Positions 1-5,496 of a DNA stretch of 5,496 nt are shown here, piece after piece. Each line of letters opens with the position of its first letter. The stretch's first letter is position 1. Both the position numbers and the translations under genes were made by a program. The notes under the pieces were generated by a model. It made no database searches, was not told the DNA's origin, and worked only from the letters and a program-made list of their open reading frames with translations. The stretch lies in the NCBI GenBank assembly GCA_903925985.1, contig CAIYHK010000325.1, positions 1 to 5,496 of the forward strand, written 5' to 3'. This stretch comes from an uncultured Actinomycetes bacterium. Lineage in GTDB: Bacteria; Actinomycetota; Acidimicrobiia; Acidimicrobiales; Ilumatobacteraceae.

Positions 1-64
1 GGACGCAAATAGCAACAGAACGGCCATGGGCACATCGTACCGTTGGCTCTGCGATTCGCGTCGG

Positions 65-688
65 GTGACTCCAACTAACCTGCTCAATGTGGTTGCCAAC
101 GGTGTTGCTCGGATTCTGATGGTGCGCCATGGACAATCTGAGTGGAACGCAATCGGCAAGTGGCAAGGCCAAGAAGACCCACCGCTGACCGAACTCGGAG
201 TTGACCAAGCGATGCGTGCGGGACAAGTCCTGGGGTCATTTGACTTGATCGCATCGAGTGACCTCCAACGCGCAGCAATAACCGCCACAGTCATAGGCGA
301 ACTGATCGGCATAGGTCCAGTTCATGTTGACGATCGTCTGCGCGAAACCTTTGTCGGGCCTTGGCAGGGTCTCACACGACACCAAATTGAAGCTCAATGG
401 CCCGGCTGGATAAAAGATGGCCGCCGACCGCCGGAAGCTGAAACCGAAACCGAAGTAGCCATACGCGCCCATGCGGCATTGATAGACCTCGCTGCACAAA
501 TCGGATCTGGCGAAATCTTTGTTGTGAGCCATGGTGGCACCATCCGCGCCTTGAAGCGCCACCTCGGTGGTTCCGATGAACGTTTTGGAAACCTTGAAGG
601 TTCTTGGTTCACAGTGCAAGGTTCCGAAATCAGTCACGGCGAGAGCGCCTACCTGCTTGATCACACCGGCGCTGACGAAACTCTCTGA
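65..688 (+). CDS. Histidine phosphatase family protein (phosphoglycerate mutase-like)
   Basis: Member of the histidine phosphatase superfamily, cytosolic enzymes that remove phosphate through a phospho-histidine intermediate. Counting from the GTG at 65 (207 aa), the RHG motif with the nucleophilic His22 sits in VRHGQSEWN, followed by the family block DPPLTELGVDQA, then ASSDLQRAAITA, then RLRE with the likely acid/base Glu94, and finally the second catalytic histidine (His156) in VVSHGG. All catalytic elements are present and the length is normal. The substrate cannot be read from the sequence: candidates include phosphosugars, phosphoserine, glucosyl-3-phosphoglycerate and cobalamin precursors. 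The start is uncertain. The frame is open to the window edge, with ATG at 26 and GTG at 65 and 89; none has a Shine-Dalgarno sequence. I chose 65 because an overlapping frame ends at TGA 66-68, giving a GTGA stop-start overlap. The stop is 4 bases before the MFS gene, so an operon is likely. Confidence 0.88.
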   Translation: MTPTNLLNVVANGVARILMVRHGQSEWNAIGKWQGQEDPPLTELGVDQAMRAGQVLGSFDLIASSDLQRAAITATVIGELIGIGPVHVDDRLRETFVGPWQGLTRHQIEAQWPGWIKDGRRPPEAETETEVAIRAHAALIDLAAQIGSGEIFVVSHGGTIRALKRHLGGSDERFGNLEGSWFTVQGSEISHGESAYLLDHTGADETL

Positions 689-692
689 CCAA

Positions 693-1868
693 ATGGTTCT
701 TGGCAAAAGACTTGATGATTCATACGCGCCTACTGTGCGCGAAAACATCACAGTCCTCACTTTGCTGCGAATGGTGTCGAACGCGTGCTATCGATTTGCT
801 CCACCATTTATCGCCACCATCGCCCGCGGCTTTGATGTTGATGTTGCCGACATTGGTGTGGCTCTTTCTGTTGCCGAGCTCTCTGGACTTCTTGCGCCAC
901 TGATTGGTCGTTTCATCGATCCAAGAAGTCGCAAGGCATCAATGCTTATTGGGTCGCTTGGAGTCGTGGTTGGAGTAACCGTCGCCGCAACGGCACCGAA
1001 TATATTCCTGTTCGCCGTCGGGGTATTCCTGTTGGGTGCGGCAAAAATAACTTTCGATGTGACCATGGCAGCTTGGTTTAACGATCACGTTCCATACGAA
1101 AAACGAGGACGCGTTTCGGGGCTAGTTGAGACTTCTTGGGCACTCGGGCTATTGGTTGGAGTCTCTGCCATGGGCCTCATGGTGGCAGCCACCAACTGGC
1201 GTTGGGGTTTCATGCTCGGAGGCATCTCGGTATTTGTCGTGACACTGGTTGTTGCCGCACGCATTCCTAACGAGGGTCCTCCGACACAACACGTACAAGT
1301 CGAACACGGTGGAAAATTCCGTCGTGGATCTTGGCGAGTAGTGACCACTTCGTTTCTACTGATGGGTGCAAGCCAAGCGGTTTACATCACCTTTGGTGCT
1401 TGGCTCGAAGATGGATTCGGATTCACTGCAGCCGCATTGGCTGCTGTGGGTTTCAGTTTTGGGGCTGTGGAGCTTGCAGCATCGACAACATCAGCGCGAC
1501 ACACGGATGCCTGGGGCAAAGAACAAAGTGTGATCATCGGCGCGATCATCATGGTCCCAACTGGAATCCTTCTCGCCTTCAGCGAATCAAACCAATGGAT
1601 CGGAATATTGCTGCTGGCAATCTTCTTGATGGGTTTTGAATTTGCAATTGTGAGTCTGCTGCCTTTGGCTGCCCATCTTGTTCCTGGCTCGACTGGACGC
1701 GGGCTTGGGCTCTCCGTCGGTGCAGGAACTTTCGGACGAGCGGCGTTTTCGATTCCGGCAGCAGCTCTTTACGACGCGCACGGCTTCACGGCTCCGACGC
1801 TTTTGGGTACAGCTGCAGCATTAATTGCGTCTTTGCTGACGCTCGGGTTCATCCGCGATAAGCGTTAG
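693..1868 (+). CDS. MFS transporter, 12 predicted membrane helices
   Basis: Integral membrane transporter of the major facilitator superfamily (391 aa from ATG 693). Hydrophobic segments can be counted as two six-helix halves: roughly residues 20-44, 53-74, 84-101, 104-123, 141-163 and 169-190, then a charged cytoplasmic loop at about 191-213, then six more to the C-terminus. Between helices 2 and 3 lies a motif-A-like sequence, GRFIDPRSRK (72-81), and helix 5 is preceded by YEKRGRVSG, which is typical of the superfamily. Substrate is unknown; the general shape suggests a drug- or metabolite-type exporter, but that is only family-level inference. An upstream in-frame GTG at 567 would add 42 hydrophilic residues lying wholly inside the phosphatase gene, so ATG 693, 4 bases after that gene's stop, is preferred. 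No Shine-Dalgarno sequence is visible, consistent with translational coupling. Its last 20 bases overlap the 3' end of nadE on the opposite strand. Confidence 0.9.
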   Translation: MVLGKRLDDSYAPTVRENITVLTLLRMVSNACYRFAPPFIATIARGFDVDVADIGVALSVAELSGLLAPLIGRFIDPRSRKASMLIGSLGVVVGVTVAATAPNIFLFAVGVFLLGAAKITFDVTMAAWFNDHVPYEKRGRVSGLVETSWALGLLVGVSAMGLMVAATNWRWGFMLGGISVFVVTLVVAARIPNEGPPTQHVQVEHGGKFRRGSWRVVTTSFLLMGASQAVYITFGAWLEDGFGFTAAALAAVGFSFGAVELAASTTSARHTDAWGKEQSVIIGAIIMVPTGILLAFSESNQWIGILLLAIFLMGFEFAIVSLLPLAAHLVPGSTGRGLGLSVGAGTFGRAAFSIPAAALYDAHGFTAPTLLGTAAALIASLLTLGFIRDKR

Positions 1869-3474
1869 TAATTGGTAGTCGGCGATCTTTGCCGAAAGCC
1901 TTGGTTGTAATGCGAACTCCAGGTGCACATTGGCGCCGCTTGTACTCAGATAAATCAACCAATCGGGCAATGCGTCGCACAAGTGCTTCATCGTGGCCGC
2001 GAGCGACAATCTGGCTGGCGGTCATGTCCTGCTCGACATACAGCTCAAGAATTGGGTCAAGCACTTCGTATGCGGGAAGTGATTGATCATCGCGTTGATC
2101 GGGTCGCAACTCAGCTGAAGGTGCTTTGGTCAAAACCGATTCAGGAATGATTTCGCGACCCACGCGTTCGTTCACATATCTACTCAGTGCATAAACCTGC
2201 ACCTTCAACACGTCTTTGATCACCGCATAGCCACCGGCGGAATCACCGTAGATGGTGAAGTAACCAACTGCCATCTCGCTCTTGTTGCCCGTGGTTAGGA
2301 CCATCCAGTTGAACTTGTTCGACATCGCCATCAAGATCATCCCTCGGCAACGGCTCTGTAGGTTTTCCTCGGTCAAGTCTTCAGAACGCCCGGTGAATGC
2401 GGGAGCAAGTGAATCCTTAAGTGCGGCAAAAGCGGGTTCGATTGAAATCGTCTGACAATCAATGCCTAGAGACTCCGCCAATTGATACGCATCATTCTTT
2501 GATCCATCACTTGAGTAACGCGATGGCATTGAAACGCCATGAACATGCTCCGCACCAAGCGCATCAACTGCAACTGCTGCCACCAAAGACGAGTCAATAC
2601 CACCTGATAATCCAATCACCACATCAGTGAAACCATTTTTGCGCACATAGTCGCGAGTTCCAAGAACAAGTGCGTGGTACACCTCCGCAATTGGATCAAG
2701 GCGATCGCGTGTTGACGATTCTGAATCCGCTGTGATTTTCCCGGTATCAGGATCGAAATCGACTACGAGAAAATCTTCGGCGTGTTGTAGCCCGCGCGTA
2801 ACAACATTTCCTTCACGATCGATGACAGTAGATGAACCATCAAAGACGAGTTCGTCTTGACCACCGACTTGATTGACATAGACAATTGCGCACTTCGCGT
2901 CTTTGGCTCGCTCAACAAGCATCGCCTCTCGCTCTCGCCACTTTCCCTTGTGATACGGCGAAGCATTGATATTCAAATTGACTACGGCACCAGCAGTTGC
3001 TTGTTTAAGCACTGGGCCATTCGCATCCCAGATGTCTTCGCAAATAGTTACACCACAGGTAACACCGGTGATCTCAACAGTCGCATCCTCGATCCCGCCA
3101 CATTCGAAGTAGCGATTCTCGTCAAAGGGTCCGTAGTTCGGGAGACGATTCTTGCGGTATGTGTGGATAACGCGACCACGATGACAAACTGCAGCCGCGT
3201 TGTACAGAACGCCACTACTTGCATCCACGAAACCGACCACTGCCGCGGTGTCACCCGTGGCGGCGGCGAAACGCTCGAGCAGCGCTTGGTTGTCCTTCAC
3301 AAAACCCGGTTTCAGGACGAGGTCCTCCGGCGGATAGCCGGTAACGGCGAGTTCTGGATACACCACCACATCGACCCCCGCCCGGGCAGCCCGTGCGTAG
3401 GCAGATTCAAGCCGCACAAGGTTTCCGTCGAGGTCACCGACGGTCTGGTTCAGCTGGGCCAGGGCAATTCGCAC
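1849..3474 (-). CDS. nadE: Glutamine-dependent NAD+ synthetase
   Basis: Catalyses the last step of NAD+ biosynthesis: nicotinic acid adenine dinucleotide plus ATP and glutamine gives NAD+, AMP, PPi and glutamate. The 541-aa protein has two domains. The N-terminal nitrilase-like glutaminase domain (about 1-265) carries the Glu-Lys-Cys triad: Glu41 in YPELAVTGYPPEDL, Lys108 in YRKNRLPNYG and Cys145 in TICEDIWD. The C-terminal synthetase domain has the ATP-pyrophosphatase loop SGGIDSS (290-296), TTGNKSE, the segment RPDQRDDQSLP (about 457-467) and the ending RRLPITNAYRG typical of the family. It is the shorter form; Mycobacterium NadE is about 680 aa. The GTG at 3474 gives MRIALAQLNQTVGDLDGN, which matches how family members begin. 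AAGGG abuts this codon with no spacer, so the ribosome site is poor; upstream GTG 3507 or TTG 3636 would add unfamiliar residues. It is divergent from glnII, whose kind of product supplies the glutamine it consumes. Confidence 0.96.
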   Translation of the reverse strand: MRIALAQLNQTVGDLDGNLVRLESAYARAARAGVDVVVYPELAVTGYPPEDLVLKPGFVKDNQALLERFAAATGDTAAVVGFVDASSGVLYNAAAVCHRGRVIHTYRKNRLPNYGPFDENRYFECGGIEDATVEITGVTCGVTICEDIWDANGPVLKQATAGAVVNLNINASPYHKGKWREREAMLVERAKDAKCAIVYVNQVGGQDELVFDGSSTVIDREGNVVTRGLQHAEDFLVVDFDPDTGKITADSESSTRDRLDPIAEVYHALVLGTRDYVRKNGFTDVVIGLSGGIDSSLVAAVAVDALGAEHVHGVSMPSRYSSDGSKNDAYQLAESLGIDCQTISIEPAFAALKDSLAPAFTGRSEDLTEENLQSRCRGMILMAMSNKFNWMVLTTGNKSEMAVGYFTIYGDSAGGYAVIKDVLKVQVYALSRYVNERVGREIIPESVLTKAPSAELRPDQRDDQSLPAYEVLDPILELYVEQDMTASQIVARGHDEALVRRIARLVDLSEYKRRQCAPGVRITTKAFGKDRRLPITNAYRG

Positions 3475-3502
3475 CCCTTCAGCATTGCACCAGCCGTGGA
3501 AC

Positions 3503-3529
3503 TTCACACAGCGTTTACAAACGGATAAC
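3503..3529 (+). promoter_or_regulatory. glnII: Possible glnII promoter (-35/-10-like)
   Basis: TTCACA at 3503-3508 matches five of six bases of TTGACA. GATAAC at 3524-3529 matches four of six of TATAAT, with a 15-base spacer, which is shorter than the usual 16-18. It would give a leader of roughly 55 bases before glnII, including a small inverted repeat AGCCG-n5-CGGCT at 3530-3544. It overlaps the periodic AC motifs, so only one of the two readings need be right. Confidence 0.25.
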
Positions 3530-3540
3530 AGCCGAGAAAC
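3503..3540 (+). promoter_or_regulatory. Candidate GlnR-type operator between nadE and glnII
   Basis: Four pentamers ending in AC follow each other at an exact 11-base period: TTCAC (3503), TTTAC (3514), ATAAC (3525) and GAAAC (3536), each separated by 6 bases. The Streptomyces GlnR box, as I recall it, is gTnAc-n6-GaAAc-n6-GtnAC-n6-GAAAc. All four AC dinucleotides match, the fourth pentamer is perfect, and the first and third match except at the first base. The second is weak. glnII is a known GlnR target in Streptomyces, and the site lies 50 bases before the glnII start and 28 before the nadE start. Binding by a GlnR homologue is inference; no regulator gene is in the window. Confidence 0.45.
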
Positions 3541-3579
3541 GGCTTCCTGCCATTGTTGAATGCACGTTCCAATAACGAC

Positions 3580-3585
3580 AAGGAG
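3580..3585 (+). promoter_or_regulatory. glnII: Shine-Dalgarno site of glnII
   Basis: AAGGAG lies 5 bases before the GTG codon at 3591. This is a good match at normal spacing and fixes the non-ATG start of the gene. Confidence 0.85.
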
Positions 3586-3590
3586 ACACC

Positions 3591-4604
3591 GTGGCAATTC
3601 AAGCCGAATACATCTGGATCGATGGTACCAAGCCAACCCCGATGTTGCGTTCCAAAACCAAAGTCATCCCCGAGTACATCGGTTCTTTGCATGAGCTTGC
3701 AATCGATGAATGGGGCTTCGATGGTTCATCAACCGAGCAGGCAACAGGCGAGGCCTCAGACTGTGCGCTGAAGCCAGTTTTCACCTGCAAAGACCCAATT
3801 CGTGGTGGCGACAACATTCTCGTTATGTGTGAAGTGTTGCTTGCCCAAGATGGCAGCCCACACCCAACCAACACTCGCGCCGCATTGCGAGATGTTTCTG
3901 CGAAGTATGCCGATCAAGAGATGATCTATGGCATCGAGCAGGAGTACACGATGATGCGCACCGACGGAACTCCTTATGGTTTTCCAGTTGGTGGCGAGCC
4001 CGGACCACAGGGCCCCTACTACTGCGGCGTCGGCGCTGGCCGTGTGATGGGACGCGAAATTGTTGAGCGTCACACACAAGCTTGCATGGATGCTGGCCTT
4101 CGTATCTCTGGTACCAACGCAGAAGTGATGCCTGGTCAGTGGGAATTCCAAATTGGTCCACTACCGGCGCTTGCGGTGTCAGATGAAATCTGGATCGCGC
4201 GCTGGATGCTTCATCGCATCGCCGAAGACTACGACGTAGTGATCTCACTTGACGCCAAGCCGAAGAAGGGTGACTGGAACGGTGCGGGCGCTCATACCAA
4301 CTTCTCAACTCGCGCAATGCGTGAGTCATATGATGCAGTCATCGCAGCATGTGAGAAGCTCGGCACACGAGTGATGGAACACGTTGAGAACTACGGTCAC
4401 GACATCCAGAGCCGTCTCACTGGTAAGCACGAGACCGCTCCTTGGAACGTGTACTCGTACGGAGTATCCAACCGTGGTGCATCGGTGCGTATCCCATGGC
4501 AGGTTGAGCGCAACAAGCGCGGCTATGCCGAGGATCGTCGTCCGAACGCAAACGTTGACCCGTACACCGTGACACGTCTCATCCTCGAAACCGTCTGCGG
4601 CTGA
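3591..4604 (+). CDS. glnII: Glutamine synthetase, type II (GSII, eukaryote-like)
   Basis: Cytosolic enzyme that joins ammonium to glutamate at the expense of ATP, the entry point of ammonium assimilation. The 337-aa product is of the short GSII class found in eukaryotes and some bacteria (Streptomyces, Rhizobiaceae), not the 440-470-aa type I class. It begins with AEYIWIDGT and contains WGFDGSST (41-48), DPIRGGDN (68-75), GIEQEY with metal ligands Glu116 and Glu118, NAEVMPGQWEFQIGP with Glu178 and Glu185, GDWNGAGAHTNFST with Asn230 and His235, the flap HETAPW (Glu281), GASVRIPWQV and EDRRPNANVDPY (314-325). All expected active-site elements are intact. Compared with Streptomyces GlnII from memory, there are about five extra residues at 26-40 and the C-terminal tail after RLILETVCG is about ten residues shorter. 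The GTG start is supported by AAGGAG. GSII enzymes lack the adenylylation control of type I enzymes, so control is probably transcriptional, fitting the GlnR-like site upstream. A terminator hairpin follows. Confidence 0.97.
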   Translation: MAIQAEYIWIDGTKPTPMLRSKTKVIPEYIGSLHELAIDEWGFDGSSTEQATGEASDCALKPVFTCKDPIRGGDNILVMCEVLLAQDGSPHPTNTRAALRDVSAKYADQEMIYGIEQEYTMMRTDGTPYGFPVGGEPGPQGPYYCGVGAGRVMGREIVERHTQACMDAGLRISGTNAEVMPGQWEFQIGPLPALAVSDEIWIARWMLHRIAEDYDVVISLDAKPKKGDWNGAGAHTNFSTRAMRESYDAVIAACEKLGTRVMEHVENYGHDIQSRLTGKHETAPWNVYSYGVSNRGASVRIPWQVERNKRGYAEDRRPNANVDPYTVTRLILETVCG

Positions 4605-4627
4605 CCGCAAACTCAACAAAAACCGAA

Positions 4628-4657
4628 GAAACGGGGGGTCGCAAGGCCCCCCGTTTC
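4628..4657 (+). terminator. Terminator hairpin after glnII
   Basis: GAAACGGGGGG (4628-4638) is perfectly complementary to CCCCCCGTTTC (4647-4657), an 11-bp stem. Inside it, a U-G wobble and a C-G pair close a GCAA tetraloop (4641-4644), giving a 13-bp GNRA-capped stem. The sequence after the stem (GCTTCTAG) has only a weak T-run, so on the + strand it is a GC-rich stem with a poor U-tract. It begins 23 bases after the glnII stop and likely separates glnII from the next gene. Confidence 0.85.
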
Positions 4658-4705
4658 GCTTCTAGACAATCGGCTGTGGACTCAACGCAGCGATAAGACA
4701 AAATT

Positions 4706-4710
4706 GGAGG
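4706..4710 (+). promoter_or_regulatory. Shine-Dalgarno site of the glnA-family gene
   Basis: GGAGG is 1 base before ATG 4712 and 10 bases before the in-frame ATG 4721. The spacing to 4712 is too short for normal initiation and that to 4721 is slightly long but workable, so it favours 4721. Confidence 0.6.
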
Positions 4711-4711
4711 C

Positions 4712-5496
4712 ATGAATCCGATGCTTGAACAGCAAAAGGAATATGTGTTGCGAACCGTCGAAGAACGCGGCGTGCGTCTCGTGCGCTTGTGGTTCACCGA
4801 TGTTCTCGGCAATCTCAAGAGCTTTGCAATCAGTCCGGCGGAACTCGAGAACGCTCTTGAAGATGGCATGACCTTTGATGGATCTTCCATCGATGGTTTT
4901 TCACGCATCCAAGAGAGCGATGTGCTCGCGATCCCCGATCCGAATACTTTCGAGGTAATGCCGTGGATTGAGGGCAATGCCGCCGAGGCCCGCGTTTTCT
5001 GCGACATCTTCAATCTTGATGGAACACCCTTTAGTGGTGACCCACGTAATGTGCTGCGACGCCAACTTGATGCATTGCACAAGCAAGGATTTACTTTCTA
5101 CGTCGCGCCCGACATCGAGTTCTTCTACTTTGCAACGCCGCAGCCAAACACACCGCCTGTGCCGTTGGACGAAGGTGGATTCTTTGATCTCACTGCTAGT
5201 GACATCGCGAGTTCGTTGCGCAAAGAAACCATCCGCACTCTCGAAACCATGGGCATTCCGGTCGAGTACTCGTTCCACGAGGATTCACCGAGCCAGCACG
5301 AGATTGATTTGCGCCACACCGATGCGTTGACCATGGCTGACTCGATCATGACCTTCCGCCTCGTCGTGAAAGAGATCGCTGCAGCCCATGGGGTGCACGC
5401 AACATTTATGCCCAAGCCTCTGGAAGGACTCCAGGGCTCGGGAATGCATATGCACTTCTCGCTTTTCCGTGGCGAAGACAACGCTTTCTATGACCC
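4712..5496 (+). CDS. Glutamine synthetase type I, GlnA2-like (5' part, cut by window end)
   Basis: The reading frame is open to the window end and gives the first 261 residues of an expected 440-450. It resembles actinobacterial GlnA2 (recalled Mycobacterium sequence: VLRTLEERDIRFVRLWFTDVLG). Seen in order: VRLVRLWFTDVLGNLKSF (21-38), beta-grasp block MTFDGSSIDGF with Asp56, equivalent to the ammonium-binding Asp50 of Salmonella GlnA, SDVLAIPDPNTFEVMPW (69-85), metal-ligand strand APDIEFFYF (132-140), HEDSPSQHEIDLR with Glu190 and Glu197, and FMPKPLEGLQGSGMHMHFSL (232-251) with metal ligand His246. Two oddities are Asp134 where the family usually has Glu, and Gln241 where canonical enzymes have the glutamate-binding Asn. 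It probably ligates glutamate to ammonium or to another amine; some Streptomyces GlnA paralogues are reported as gamma-glutamylpolyamine synthetases. The C-terminal flap, adenylylation-site region and ATP site lie outside the window. In-frame ATG 4721 is an alternative start. Confidence 0.93.
   Translation, partial: MNPMLEQQKEYVLRTVEERGVRLVRLWFTDVLGNLKSFAISPAELENALEDGMTFDGSSIDGFSRIQESDVLAIPDPNTFEVMPWIEGNAAEARVFCDIFNLDGTPFSGDPRNVLRRQLDALHKQGFTFYVAPDIEFFYFATPQPNTPPVPLDEGGFFDLTASDIASSLRKETIRTLETMGIPVEYSFHEDSPSQHEIDLRHTDALTMADSIMTFRLVVKEIAAAHGVHATFMPKPLEGLQGSGMHMHFSLFRGEDNAFYD

Noticed and set aside
567..692. 42-residue N-terminal extension of the MFS transporter from GTG 567
   Set aside because: It would lie inside the phosphatase gene, is hydrophilic and unlike an MFS N-terminus; ATG 693 just after the phosphatase stop is a better start.
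236..760. 174-aa open frame on the - strand across the phosphatase gene and the start of the MFS gene
   Set aside because: The + strand has two recognisable proteins here with family motifs; the antisense product has no recognisable motif.
2857..3528. 223-aa open frame on the + strand, antisense to nadE
   Set aside because: It lies almost wholly within the clear nadE coding region, has no recognisable domain, no ribosome site, and a composition typical of a shadow frame.
3530..3544. AGCCG-n5-CGGCT inverted repeat as a riboswitch or attenuator in the glnII leader
   Set aside because: A 5-bp stem alone is too short, and no terminator-antiterminator pair or conserved riboswitch core such as that of the glutamine (glnA) riboswitch was recognised.
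3823..4329. 168-aa open frame on the - strand inside glnII
   Set aside because: It is rich in Arg and Ser, as expected of an antisense shadow of a moderately GC-rich gene, and glnII is certain here.
4605..4711. GlnR-like box or clear promoter before the type I glutamine synthetase gene
   Set aside because: AC dinucleotides here show no 11-base spacing, and the TAGACA-like -35 at 4663 has no matching -10 at a workable distance.
1..5496. Insertion sequences, CRISPR arrays, tRNA or rRNA genes, or an accessory defence-type system
   Set aside because: No transposase, terminal repeats, spaced direct repeats or RNA gene structure was seen; all long regions are filled by housekeeping-type genes.

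Overview
The window looks like a stretch of actinobacterial chromosome, most probably from Acidimicrobiia or a close relative. I base this on the GSII-type glutamine synthetase, which resembles Streptomyces GlnII over its whole length, on a neighbouring type I enzyme that resembles actinobacterial GlnA2 (both comparisons from memory), and on the moderate GC content by eye. The lineage is inferred; no rRNA or other marker gene is present. Gene density is high and no stretch over 300 bases lacks a gene.

Left part (1-1868, + strand): a histidine-phosphatase (phosphoglycerate-mutase-like) gene is followed after 4 bases by a 12-helix MFS transporter gene, so the two are probably co-transcribed. 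Neither has a visible Shine-Dalgarno sequence. The transporter gene runs tail to tail into nadE on the other strand, and their ends overlap by 20 bases.

Centre (1849-3474, - strand): a complete glutamine-dependent NAD+ synthetase gene (nadE), with an N-terminal glutaminase domain and a C-terminal ATP-pyrophosphatase domain. A 116-base divergent intergenic region (3475-3590) separates it from glnII. This region holds four ..AC motifs at an exact 11-base period, resembling the binding site of the actinobacterial nitrogen regulator GlnR.

Right part (3591-5496, + strand): a complete GSII-type glutamine synthetase gene (glnII, 337 aa), a GC-rich terminator hairpin with a GCAA tetraloop, and then the 5' part of a type I glutamine synthetase gene (glnA family) that runs off the window end. 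Both have clear Shine-Dalgarno sequences.

Together, the centre and right form a nitrogen-assimilation cluster: two unrelated-class glutamine synthetases make (or may make) glutamine, and NadE uses glutamine as the amide donor for NAD+. I see no mobile element, CRISPR array, RNA gene or evident new defence-type system. The points most worth a second look are the GlnR-like operator and two active-site substitutions in the partial type I enzyme.
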